Shown: in pieces, positions 27,469-40,868 of the stretch | Layout: every line of letters begins with the position of its first letter | How positions within the stretch are numbered: the first letter of the stretch is position 1 | Assembly (NCBI RefSeq): GCF_002761755.1 | Contig: NZ_PEOG01000018.1 | Location: 1 to 64,000 of the forward strand | DNA: 64,000 nucleotides | DNA from: Roseateles chitinivorans | GTDB lineage: Bacteria; Pseudomonadota; Gammaproteobacteria; Burkholderiales; Burkholderiaceae_C | Reading direction: 5' to 3' | Translations under genes and position numbers: made by a program | The notes under the pieces: generated by a model | What the model was told of the DNA's origin: nothing | What the model saw: only the letters and a program-made list of their open reading frames with translations | Database searches by the model: none

Positions 27469-28390
27469 GCGGCCGAAGTCGGACTTCTGGACCGTCGGCG
27501 TCGTCCCGGAACGCCTGGACCGCCTCAGCCCCGAGCGCCTGCGCGAGCTGCGCGACCGCATCGTCTGGATGCCGGAAGCCGGCGACTGGCGCTACTACGC
27601 CGACCCCTTCGCGCTGCGCGAGGGCGACGCGCTCCATGTCTTCGTCGAGCATTTCGACTACCGCACCAAGCGCGCCGACCTGCAGCGGCTGACGTTGAAC
27701 CTGGCCGACGGCGTCTGGAGCGCGCCCAGGCCGGTGCTGCGCCAGCCCTTCCACCTGTCCTATCCCTTCGTCTTCGAGCACGAGGGGCAGGTCTGGATGG
27801 TGCCGGAGTCCAGCCAGGCCGCCGAGGTGGCGCTGTATCGCGCGGTGGATGGCGCCGAGCGCTGGGAGCGCTGGGAACGGGTCTGCGCGCTGCTGCCCGG
27901 CGTGCATGCGGTCGATGCCTCGCTGCTGCGGCACGAGGGGCGCTGGTGGATGTTCTATGCCGTCATCGGCCCGGACAAGCGCGACCAGCGCGAGTTGCAC
28001 GTCGCCAGCGCCGATGCGCTGCAAGGGCCCTGGACGCCGCATCCGGCGAATCCGGTGAGGTCCGCACACGACGGCGCCCGGCCGGCCGGCACCCCCTTCG
28101 TCGATGCCGGTGGCCGGGTGACGCTGCCGGTGCAGGACAGCCGCACCAGCTATGGCGGCGCGACACGTTGGCTGCGCTTCGACCGGCTCACGCCGGAGGC
28201 GGTCGAGGTCCGCGCGCTGCCGGCGACCTTCACCGGCGACCTCGCGCATCCGGGATTCCTCAGCGGCCTGCACACGATGTCCGCCTGCGGTGACCTCACG
28301 CTGATCGACGTCAAGCGCATCGATCGCTCGCGCCATCGCCAGTGGCTGGACTGGAAGCGCCGCGTGCGGCGCTGGTTCGGCCGGCGCTGA
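27461..28390 (+). CDS. Five-bladed beta-propeller protein, GH43-like
   Basis: 309 residues, GTG start inside the end of the glycosyltransferase gene (8-bp overlap). Sequence DWRYYADPFALREGDALHVFVEHFDYRTKRADL, HLSYPFVFEHEGQVWMVPESSQAAEVALYRA, HAVDASLLRHEGRWWMFYAV and SAHDGARPAGTPFVDAGGRVTLPVQDS are repeated blade strings seen in GH43-related propellers. The same module is found next to formyltransferase-type and glycan-modifying proteins. Catalytic assignment is unsafe; Asp/Glu residues in the ADPF, PFVFE and DASL positions are the candidates. No signal peptide. The tail is Arg/Lys/Trp-rich. Probably modifies or trims the glycan made by its neighbour (inference). Confidence 0.75.
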   Translation: MVKRPKSDFWTVGVVPERLDRLSPERLRELRDRIVWMPEAGDWRYYADPFALREGDALHVFVEHFDYRTKRADLQRLTLNLADGVWSAPRPVLRQPFHLSYPFVFEHEGQVWMVPESSQAAEVALYRAVDGAERWERWERVCALLPGVHAVDASLLRHEGRWWMFYAVIGPDKRDQRELHVASADALQGPWTPHPANPVRSAHDGARPAGTPFVDAGGRVTLPVQDSRTSYGGATRWLRFDRLTPEAVEVRALPATFTGDLAHPGFLSGLHTMSACGDLTLIDVKRIDRSRHRQWLDWKRRVRRWFGRR

Positions 28391-28439
28391 GCTCGGGCGT
28401 CCGGCCGCGTCCCGCGGGCCCGGGCCCGTCGTCGACCGG

Positions 28440-29912
28440 TCAGCCGCGAGCCGCCGCGTTGCGCGGCGCGCCCTCGGGGCCGTCGTGCGCACCGTCCATC
28501 GACGGTGCGATGTCCTCCAGCGGCTTGCACTCCGCATCGACGCCGAAGCGCAGCGCCAGCAGGCCGGCCATGATCACCAGCGCCGAGCCGATGCCGTAGC
28601 CGATCGCCACCTGGCCGCGCTGGGCGCTCTCGACCAGCCAGCCGAACAGCAACGGCGCCGCGAAGCCGCCGGCGCCCGTGCCCACCGCATAGAAGATCGC
28701 GATCGCCATCGCCCGCATCTCGAGCGGGAAGACCTCGCTCACCGTCAGGTAGGCGGAGCTGGCGGCGGCGGACGCGAAGAAGAACACCGCCGACCAGCAC
28801 AGTGCCTGCGAGCGGGCATCCAGCACGTCCGCGACGAAGGCCACGCCGGTCGCGGCCAGGCCGACGCCCGCCAGGCCGTAGGTCAGCGCGATCATCCGGC
28901 GCCGGCCGACGCGGTCGAAGAGCGGCCCCAGCAGCAGGGGGCCCAGCACATTGCCCAGCGCGAACGGAAAGATGTAGAGCGCCACGCGGTGGTCCTCGAC
29001 GCCATAGAAGCGGGTCAGCACCAGCGCATAGCTGAAGAAGATCGCGTTGTAGAAGAAGGCCTGCGCCAGCATCAGCGCCAGCGCCACGGCGCTGCGCGTC
29101 CGATAGCGTCGCAGCAGCACATGCAGCACCTCGCGCAGGTCGGGCACCGCGCGCCGGTGCTCCCGGCGCGCCACCGGCGGCACCTCCGGCAAGGGGCCAT
29201 GCTGGGCGGCGACCTCGGCCTCGATGTCCGCCACGATGCGTTGCGCCTCGTCGGCCCGGCCGTGGCGCAGCAGCCAGCGCGGGCTCTCGGGCACATGGCG
29301 GCGCACCAGCACCATCGCTACGGCCAGCAGCGCGCCCATCGCGAAGCCGACACGCCAGCCCCGCACCGGACCGAGCACGTCCGGATGAAGCAGCAACAGG
29401 CTGGACGCGGCGCCCAGCGCGGCACCGATCCAGAAGCTGCCGTTGATCGCCAGGTTCACGCGACCGCGCACCCGGGCAGGCACCAGCTCGTCGATCGCGG
29501 AGTTGATCGCGGCGTACTCACCACCGATGCCCAGGCCGGTGACGAAGCGGCACAGCGCGAAGAACGCGAAGTCGGTCGAGAAGGCGGTGGCGAGCGTCGC
29601 GACGGCATAGACCGCCAGCGTGGCGAGGAACAGCCGTTTGCGACCGAGCCGGTCGGACAGGCGGCCGAAGACCAGGGCGCCGATGATGGCGCCGGCCAGG
29701 TAGAGCGAGCCGGACCAGCCGACCTGCACCGCGGACAGCCCCAGCGTGTCCGGCCGCTCCAGCACCGCGCCGACGGAGCCGACCAGCGTCACTTCCAGGC
29801 CGTCCAGCACCCAGGCCACGCCCAGCGCGAGCACCACGCGCCAATGCCAGCGTGACCAGGGGAGCCGGTCGAGCCGGCGGGCGATGTCGAGGGAAGCGAG
29901 CGGGGCCGTCAT
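28440..29912 (-). CDS. MFS transporter, sugar-porter/AAHS-like
   Basis: 490 residues with twelve predicted helices. The loop 2-3 signature is clear (GRLSDRLGRKRLFLATLAVY) and a second appears after helix 8 (DRVGRRRMIALTYG). An acidic residue in LDGLEVTLVGSV of helix 1 is typical of the aromatic-acid:H+ symporter group, and the SPRWLLRHGRADEAQRIVADIE loop is shared with that group and sugar porters. Substrate unknown. I chose ATG 29912 because the upstream in-frame option at 29930 is TTG. It converges on the propeller-protein gene with a GGGCCCGGGCCC palindrome (28416-28427) between the stops. Confidence 0.9.
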   Translation of the reverse strand: MTAPLASLDIARRLDRLPWSRWHWRVVLALGVAWVLDGLEVTLVGSVGAVLERPDTLGLSAVQVGWSGSLYLAGAIIGALVFGRLSDRLGRKRLFLATLAVYAVATLATAFSTDFAFFALCRFVTGLGIGGEYAAINSAIDELVPARVRGRVNLAINGSFWIGAALGAASSLLLLHPDVLGPVRGWRVGFAMGALLAVAMVLVRRHVPESPRWLLRHGRADEAQRIVADIEAEVAAQHGPLPEVPPVARREHRRAVPDLREVLHVLLRRYRTRSAVALALMLAQAFFYNAIFFSYALVLTRFYGVEDHRVALYIFPFALGNVLGPLLLGPLFDRVGRRRMIALTYGLAGVGLAATGVAFVADVLDARSQALCWSAVFFFASAAASSAYLTVSEVFPLEMRAMAIAIFYAVGTGAGGFAAPLLFGWLVESAQRGQVAIGYGIGSALVIMAGLLALRFGVDAECKPLEDIAPSMDGAHDGPEGAPRNAAARG

Positions 29913-30001
29913 CGACCGGCGATGCGGCAATCGGCGTGCCCCGTTCAGGGACTGTCGGTGCTTTCAAGGGCCCGGCGCAGGTGCCGCGCGGGCCGGCGGG
30001 C

Positions 30002-30793
30002 TCACTCGACTTTCCAGGCCGCCGCGGCTTCGTCCCAGACCTCGCGGCTGCGCGCCACCAGCAACCCCGGCTGGCGATCGCCGGCGCGGTAGGGCGTGCC
30101 GTCCAGCCGCGCGGCGACGCCACCGGCCTCGGTGACGAAGAGCGTGCCGGGCGCATGGTCCCAGGCGAGCTTGCGCCAGTAGAGCGTCGCGTCGAAGGCG
30201 CCTTCGGCGAGCGCGGGATATTCCGCGCCGGCGCAATTCAGGCCGGGCAGGATCTCGACGCCCTGCCAAGTGGCCACCCGGACCTGATGGTCCTGCGGCA
30301 GGAAGCGCGTCTTGACGACCGCGCGGCGCAAGCCCGGTCCCGGCGCCGCACGCAGCCGCTGGTCCTCGCGCCAGGCGCCCTGCCCGCGCCGCGCGTGATG
30401 CAGCACGCCGCCGATCGGGTCGAGCATCCAGGCACCGACCGCGACGCCGTCCTCGAGCAGCGCCACCATCGACGACAGCGGCTCGCGCCCCGAGATGAAG
30501 TTGAAAGTGCCATCCAGCGGATCGACCAGCCAGACCTGCCCCTCGTCGAGCTGGTCCAGCAGCTCCGGCGTCTCCGCGCACTGCTCTTCCCCGACCACCC
30601 GCGAGCCCGGCACCAGCGCGCGCAGTTCGGGGGTCAGGAAGGCCTCGACCTCCCGGTCCACCGTCGTGACCCATTCACCGGGCGCCTTCTGCATCACGTC
30701 GTCATCCGCCAGATGACGGAAGCGGGGCGCGATGTAGGTGGTGGCGGCATGCCGCAGCAACTCGGCGACGGGATCGGGACGGGTGGCGCTCAT
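30002..30793 (-). CDS. Inositol-monophosphatase-family phosphatase
   Basis: 263 residues. Metal-dependent phosphatase fold shared by SuhB, CysQ and histidinol phosphatase. Visible metal ligands are GEEQ (Glu69/Glu70), the core DPLDGTFNF motif beginning at Asp91 and Asp94, and WDHAPGTLFVTEAGG near 215. Overall length and order match the family. Substrate (inositol-, histidinol- or adenosine-phosphate) cannot be told from the motifs. Stands alone between an MFS gene and flxA, divergent from the latter. Confidence 0.9.
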   Translation of the reverse strand: MSATRPDPVAELLRHAATTYIAPRFRHLADDDVMQKAPGEWVTTVDREVEAFLTPELRALVPGSRVVGEEQCAETPELLDQLDEGQVWLVDPLDGTFNFISGREPLSSMVALLEDGVAVGAWMLDPIGGVLHHARRGQGAWREDQRLRAAPGPGLRRAVVKTRFLPQDHQVRVATWQGVEILPGLNCAGAEYPALAEGAFDATLYWRKLAWDHAPGTLFVTEAGGVAARLDGTPYRAGDRQPGLLVARSREVWDEAAAAWKVE

Positions 30794-30884
30794 CCGGCGA
30801 TGCTACCCGCACGGGCTTGTCCCCTGGCGGTGCCAGCGACGCCGGCGGGGTCCGCACGATGCGCGGCATGCGCCCTGGCGACGC

Positions 30885-30911
30885 TCAAGACCTGCCCCCG
30901 GCGGCCGATAT
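30885..30911 (+). promoter_or_regulatory. Sigma-28 (FliA) promoter for flxA
   Basis: TCAAG (30885-30889), 14 bp, then GCCGATAT (30904-30911). The FliA consensus is TAAA(G)/TCAAG-type -35 with GCCGATAA, with 19 bp between the first bases of the two boxes; here that distance is exactly 19. Transcription would start about 20 nt before ATG 30937, leaving a short leader holding only AAGGAG. Confidence 0.8.
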
Positions 30912-30936
30912 CCCGAGGGTCGCCGAAGGAGTTCCC

Positions 30937-31314
30937 ATGCATGTCGCCGTTCCCACCGCCGCCGCCCCCGCCGGCTCGTCCGCGTCCGCGGTGTCCGGCA
31001 CGGGCGCCGATGCGCAGATCGCACGCCTGCAGTCCCAGCTCAAGCAGTTGCAGAAGCAGATGAAGGAGCTGGCGAACGATTCGACGATGGACGCGTCCGC
31101 CAAGGAGAAGCGCCAGAAGCTGCTCCAGACGCAGATGCAGATGGTGATGGAGCAGATCGCGCAGATCCAGAAGGCGGCCGCGGAAGCCGCGCAGGCGAAG
31201 GCGGCGGCCAGGACCGCCAGCACGGCGGCGCCGGCTACGGCGCGGCCCGAGGAGGCGGCCCGACGCTCGGCGACGCCTTCGATGCTGGGCGCCCTGCTCG
31301 ACGAGGTCGCCTGA
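30937..31314 (+). CDS. flxA: FlxA-like protein
   Basis: 125 residues, ATG chosen by AAGGAG five bases upstream. Residues about 25-80 form a strongly heptad-like coiled coil rich in Gln, Lys and Met (DAQIARLQSQLKQLQKQMKELAND, then AKEKRQKLLQTQMQMVMEQIAQIQ), the defining feature of the FlxA family. The ends are Ala/Ser/Thr-rich. In E. coli flxA is a flagellar-regulon gene of unknown function, dependent on FliA, and the same sigma factor site is visible here. A CheY-like gene follows 64 bp downstream on the same strand. Confidence 0.85.
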   Translation: MHVAVPTAAAPAGSSASAVSGTGADAQIARLQSQLKQLQKQMKELANDSTMDASAKEKRQKLLQTQMQMVMEQIAQIQKAAAEAAQAKAAARTASTAAPATARPEEAARRSATPSMLGALLDEVA

Positions 31315-31378
31315 CGCGCACTCGCTGTCCGGGCGCGGAAGCCGCCGCGCTACGATTCCCCGCCTGAAGAGGTGTCAG

Positions 31379-31813
31379 ATGGTCACGACGATCAAGCGCG
31401 AAGAGTTCTGTTTCCTGGTGGTCGACGACTTCTCGACCATGCGTCGCATCATCTCGGGGCTCCTGCGCGAGCTCGGCTTCAAGAAGATCCTGGAGGCCGA
31501 GGACGGCAAGGCGGCGCTGCGGCAACTGGAGTTGTCGGCCGAGTCCGGCGAGCCGGTGCACTTCGTGCTCAGCGACGTGAACATGCCGGTGATGAACGGC
31601 TTCCAGCTGCTGGAGGCACTGCGCAGCAAGCCGGAAGGCAACGCGCTGCGCACGGTCCCGGTGCTGCTGGTCACCGCCGAGGGCCGCAAGGAAGACATCA
31701 TCCGCGCCGCGCAGCTCGGCGCGACCGGCTACATCGTCAAGCCGTTCAACAAGGACACGGTCGGCGACAAGATCCACTTGACGCTGAAGAACCGGGGCAT
31801 CCTGGTCGATTGA
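31379..31813 (+). CDS. CheY-like single-domain response regulator
   Basis: 144 residues, one receiver domain and nothing else. Acid pocket VVDD (Asp16/Asp17), phospho-acceptor Asp67 in LSDVNMPVMNG, switch Thr99 in LLVTA, and Lys121 in IVKPFN. Compared with E. coli CheY (129 residues) it has a loop insert of about ten residues before the acceptor (ELSAESGEPVHF). N-terminal MRRIISGLLRELGF is very CheY-like. Likely acts at the flagellar switch or as a phosphate sink, supported by the flxA gene just upstream. AGAGG precedes the start. Confidence 0.88.
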   Translation: MVTTIKREEFCFLVVDDFSTMRRIISGLLRELGFKKILEAEDGKAALRQLELSAESGEPVHFVLSDVNMPVMNGFQLLEALRSKPEGNALRTVPVLLVTAEGRKEDIIRAAQLGATGYIVKPFNKDTVGDKIHLTLKNRGILVD

Positions 31814-31843
31814 CCGGCTGCCGCCGGCGCCGCGCGGCCGCGC

Positions 31844-32350
<507 letters not shown>

Positions 32351-32361
32351 CGCCTGCTCCT

Positions 32362-34446
<2,085 letters not shown>

Positions 34447-34519
34447 GGCAAACCTTGAATTCGGATTCAGGCCGGCGAAGCCGGGCCTCGGTCAAGCAAC
34501 GCCCGCGGATCCGGCTCCG

Positions 34520-34575
34520 CCGGGCCGCTGGGCGGCGCCCCTTGGGGGCAGGAGCGAAGCGACTGGGGGGCCCGG
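34520..34575. repeat. REP-like palindrome between pccB and pccA
   Basis: Outer arms CCGGGCC (34520-34526) and GGCCCGG (34569-34575) enclose an inner hairpin GCCCC-TT-GGGGGC and the string ggagcgaagcgactgg. This kind of G-tract palindrome (cccc-ttggggg plus gcgaagcgac) is a familiar intergenic repeat in Burkholderiales (from memory, not searched). It starts one base past the pccB stop codon. Confidence 0.65.
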
Positions 34576-34576
34576 T

Positions 34577-36101
<1,525 letters not shown>

Positions 36102-36109
<8 letters not shown>

Positions 36110-37289
36110 GTCGTTGGTCCTTTGAATCCTCGGGATTCCTGTCTCCGGAAAACTTCGCCAGCAGCTCCCGCGCCGCCGTCGACGCCGCGAGCTGCCCGCC
36201 GAGCACCCGCGCCGTGATGTCCTCGAGCGCCCCACGCACCGCGGGCGCCGCCTTGAACTGCTGCTTCAGGCCCGACTGGATGCGTTCCCACATCCACGCC
36301 AGCGCCTGCTGCTGGCGCTTCTCCTCGAAGGCGCCGTTGGCCCGCTGGAGCGCCTGGAACTCGGTCACCGCGCGCCAGAACGCGTCGACGCCCTCGCCCT
36401 TCAGCGCCGACATCCGCATGACGCGCGGCTCCCAGAAGGGTCGATGGGCGCCCTCACCGTGCTCGCCGCGCTCGCTGCCCGCCTCCCCGGCGCCGGCAAC
36501 TCCGGCGAGGCCGGGCGCATGGCCGAGCGGCGACCGGTGATCGTGCGCCGGCCGCCGGTGCATGCCGTACAGCCGCAGCGAGGAGGTGATCTGCGCCTGC
36601 GCCCGCGTGGCGGCGGCATCGTCCAGATCGGCCTTGTTGATGACGACCAGGTCGGCCAGCTCCATCACGCCCTTCTTGATCGCCTGCAGGTCGTCGCCGG
36701 CATTGGGCAGCTGCAGCAGGCAGTACATGTCGGTCATGCCGGCGACCGCCGTCTCGCTCTGCCCGACACCGACCGTCTCGACGATGACGATGTCGAAGCC
36801 CGCGGCCTCGCACACCAGCATCGCCTCGCGGGTCTTCTCGGCCACGCCGCCCAGGGTGCCGCTCGACGGGCTCGGGCGGATGTAGGCGCGCGGGTCCATG
36901 GACAGCCGCTCCATCCGCGTCTTGTCGCCGAGGATGGATCCGCCCGAGACCGAGCTCGACGGATCGACCGCCAGCACCGCGACGCGGTGGCCCTGGTCGA
37001 GCAGCGCCAGCCCGAGCGCCTCGATGAAGGTGCTCTTGCCGACGCCGGGCACGCCGGAGATGCCCAGCCGCAGCGAGCGCCCGGCGCGCGGCAGCAGCCC
37101 GGTGAGCAACGCGTCGGCCTGGGCCCGATGGTCGGGCCGGGTCGATTCCAGCAGCGTGATGGCCTTGGCCATGGCACGGCGCTGCGCCGGTCCGGGCGCG
37201 CCGAGCAAGGGCGCCGCCAGCGGGTGATCCGCCGTCGTCGTTCCACCGGGGGCGGCGGACCGGTTGTCCTTGGGTGGCGGCGCGTTCAC
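36102..37289 (-). CDS. meaB: G-protein chaperone of methylmalonyl-CoA mutase (MeaB/ArgK)
   Basis: 395 residues from GTG 37289, with GGAG upstream. GTPase that loads and protects adenosylcobalamin in the mutase. P-loop GVPGVGKST at about 79-87, then [17 protein letters not shown] (switch region) and VINKADLDD (base specificity). A low-complexity Gly/Ala/His/Glu stretch of about 35 residues follows the helix after NKAD ([24 protein letters not shown]); related proteins usually have a short loop there. It sits between the mutase (14 bp gap) and pccB (8 bp overlap), which fixes its role. Confidence 0.93.
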
Positions 37290-37303
37290 GCGATCCGCTC
37301 CGC

Positions 37304-39511
<2,208 letters not shown>

Positions 39512-39549
39512 GGGGGACTCCTGGAAGCGGCGGATCATAGCGCGGCACG

Positions 39550-39567
39550 AATTCATAATTATGAATT
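39550..39567. promoter_or_regulatory. Perfect AT-rich palindrome, likely GntR operator
   Basis: AATTCATAATTATGAATT is an 18-bp perfect palindrome in 70%-GC surroundings. It lies between the mutase start (39511) and the divergent GntR gene (39592). A candidate leftward -10 element TATGAT (39539-39534, minus strand) sits 10 bp from the palindrome, so a repressor bound there would cover the mutase promoter. Self-control of the GntR gene is also possible. Confidence 0.75.
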
Positions 39568-39591
39568 TCAGATTCGCTACACTCCCGCGCC

Positions 39592-40257
39592 ATGTCGCTC
39601 ACCGCACCGCTCGCTCCCCGCGCCCCGCTGTATGAGGAGGTGGCCGAGCGGCTGCGCCAACGCATCTTCGCCCGCGAGCTCGAACCCGGCAGCTGGATCG
39701 ACGAGCTCAAGCTCTGCGCCGAACTCGGGATCAGCCGCACGCCGATGCGGGAGGCGCTGAAGGTGCTGGCATCCGAAGGCCTGGTGACGATGCGGGTGCG
39801 ACGCGGCGCCTACGTCACGGAGATGTCCGAACGCGATGTGCGGGAGGCCTACCAGCTGCTGTCCCTGCTCGAGAGCGACGCCGCCGCGGTCGTGGCCCGG
39901 ACGGCGACCGACCCGGAGCTGGCGGAACTTCGCCAGTTGCACCAGGACCTGGAAGAAAGCCTGGCCGCCGGCGAGGCCGGCCGCGAGCGCTTCTTCGCCG
40001 CCAATGAGCGCTTCCACCTGCGCATCATCGAGATCGACGGCAACCGCTGGCGGATGCAGATCATCACCGACCTGCGCCGGGTGATGAAGCTCAACCGCCA
40101 CCATTCGCTGTTCAAGCAGGGCCGGCTGCAGGAATCGCTGCAGGAGCACCGCGACATGCTGGAGGCCCTGCTCGCCCGCGATCCGGACCGGGCCGCGCGG
40201 CTGGTCCGGTGTCACTTCGACAATGGACTCAAGGCCACCGGCCGGGCTGCCGATTAG
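39592..40257 (+). CDS. GntR-family regulator (FCD type)
   Basis: 221 residues. N-terminal winged helix about 12-75 with [63 protein letters not shown]-terminal all-helical FCD effector domain about 90-210, with EANERFH-like [11 protein letters not shown] and the later [27 protein letters not shown], whose His residues usually bind a metal and a carboxylate ligand. Divergent from the methylmalonyl/propionyl operon over a palindromic site, so a role as its acyl- or carboxylate-responsive regulator is inferred. Confidence 0.93.
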   Translation: MSLTAPLAPRAPLYEEVAERLRQRIFARELEPGSWIDELKLCAELGISRTPMREALKVLASEGLVTMRVRRGAYVTEMSERDVREAYQLLSLLESDAAAVVARTATDPELAELRQLHQDLEESLAAGEAGRERFFAANERFHLRIIEIDGNRWRMQIITDLRRVMKLNRHHSLFKQGRLQESLQEHRDMLEALLARDPDRAARLVRCHFDNGLKATGRAAD

Positions 40258-40868
40258 GCGCGCGCGCGAGCGCCAGGTCGCCTCGCCAATATCTCGGCAT
40301 TAATTCACCGGCGATATTCCCGGCGCGGTGGAGATAACCCTCGGAAAACCCCTTTTCGAGGGCTCCGGAAAATCCGTGAACTTGTCACGGACGACACATC
40401 CCACCCTGCGAGCCGCCCCGGCGACCGGCGCCTGCGCGCGGTCTTCGTTCACATTGCTCACATCTTGTTGCAGGCGGAGGCGACATCACGCAAGCCTCAC
40501 CGCCGTGGCATGGCCGGGCCGCGCTGCTTCAGAGTCGCTGCTAAGTGCCGATCAGCATTGGATGTCCCGGCCGCGACAAGTGAACGACCGTTCGATCACG
40601 GGCCGTCCGAACCTTGCCCCGGCAAGCATCCCTCCCCCGCATTCACGGGCTTTACGCGCGGTCTGTAACCGTGAACTGAGGCCGACTCCCGGCCCTTTTG
40701 TTCGGTTCACGTTAAGCGGAGCCCCAATAACATTTCTGGGCTAGCTCAAGTTCGTCATCCCGTGTCCGAAAACCGGATGACGGCATCCGGAAGTCGGGTG
40801 CCAAAACTGACCCAAATCACCTCGCGCCTATGGGCGCATCCCGCCCCATAGGTTCACGGAGTTCCAAG
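40258..40868 (+). other. 611-bp gene-free leader of the giant repeat gene
   Basis: No supportable gene here; the 138-residue open frame at 40328-40744 has no coding look. GC is lower than in neighbouring genes. Structure seen: an inverted repeat CGTCATCC (40753-40760) with GGATGACG (40775-40782), and a second hairpin near the start codon (see separate entry). Several AT-richer spots (gatattcc, aataacatttc) could hold promoters but none matches a consensus well. A long untranslated leader for such a large gene suggests regulated expression. Confidence 0.6.
40827..40852 (+). promoter_or_regulatory. 5'-leader hairpin just upstream of the giant gene start
   Basis: CCTATGGG (40827-40834) pairs perfectly with CCCATAGG (40845-40852), loop of 10 nt. 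The GGAG ribosome site (40858-40861) and ATG 40869 follow within 17 nt, so the hairpin could modulate ribosome access. The in-frame ATG inside the stem (40830) is unlikely to be the real start because it lacks a ribosome site. Confidence 0.55.

Noticed and set aside
40328..40744. 138-residue open frame in the giant gene leader
   Set aside because: Composition is unlike a protein, there is no ribosome site, and the start overlaps the hairpin-rich leader.
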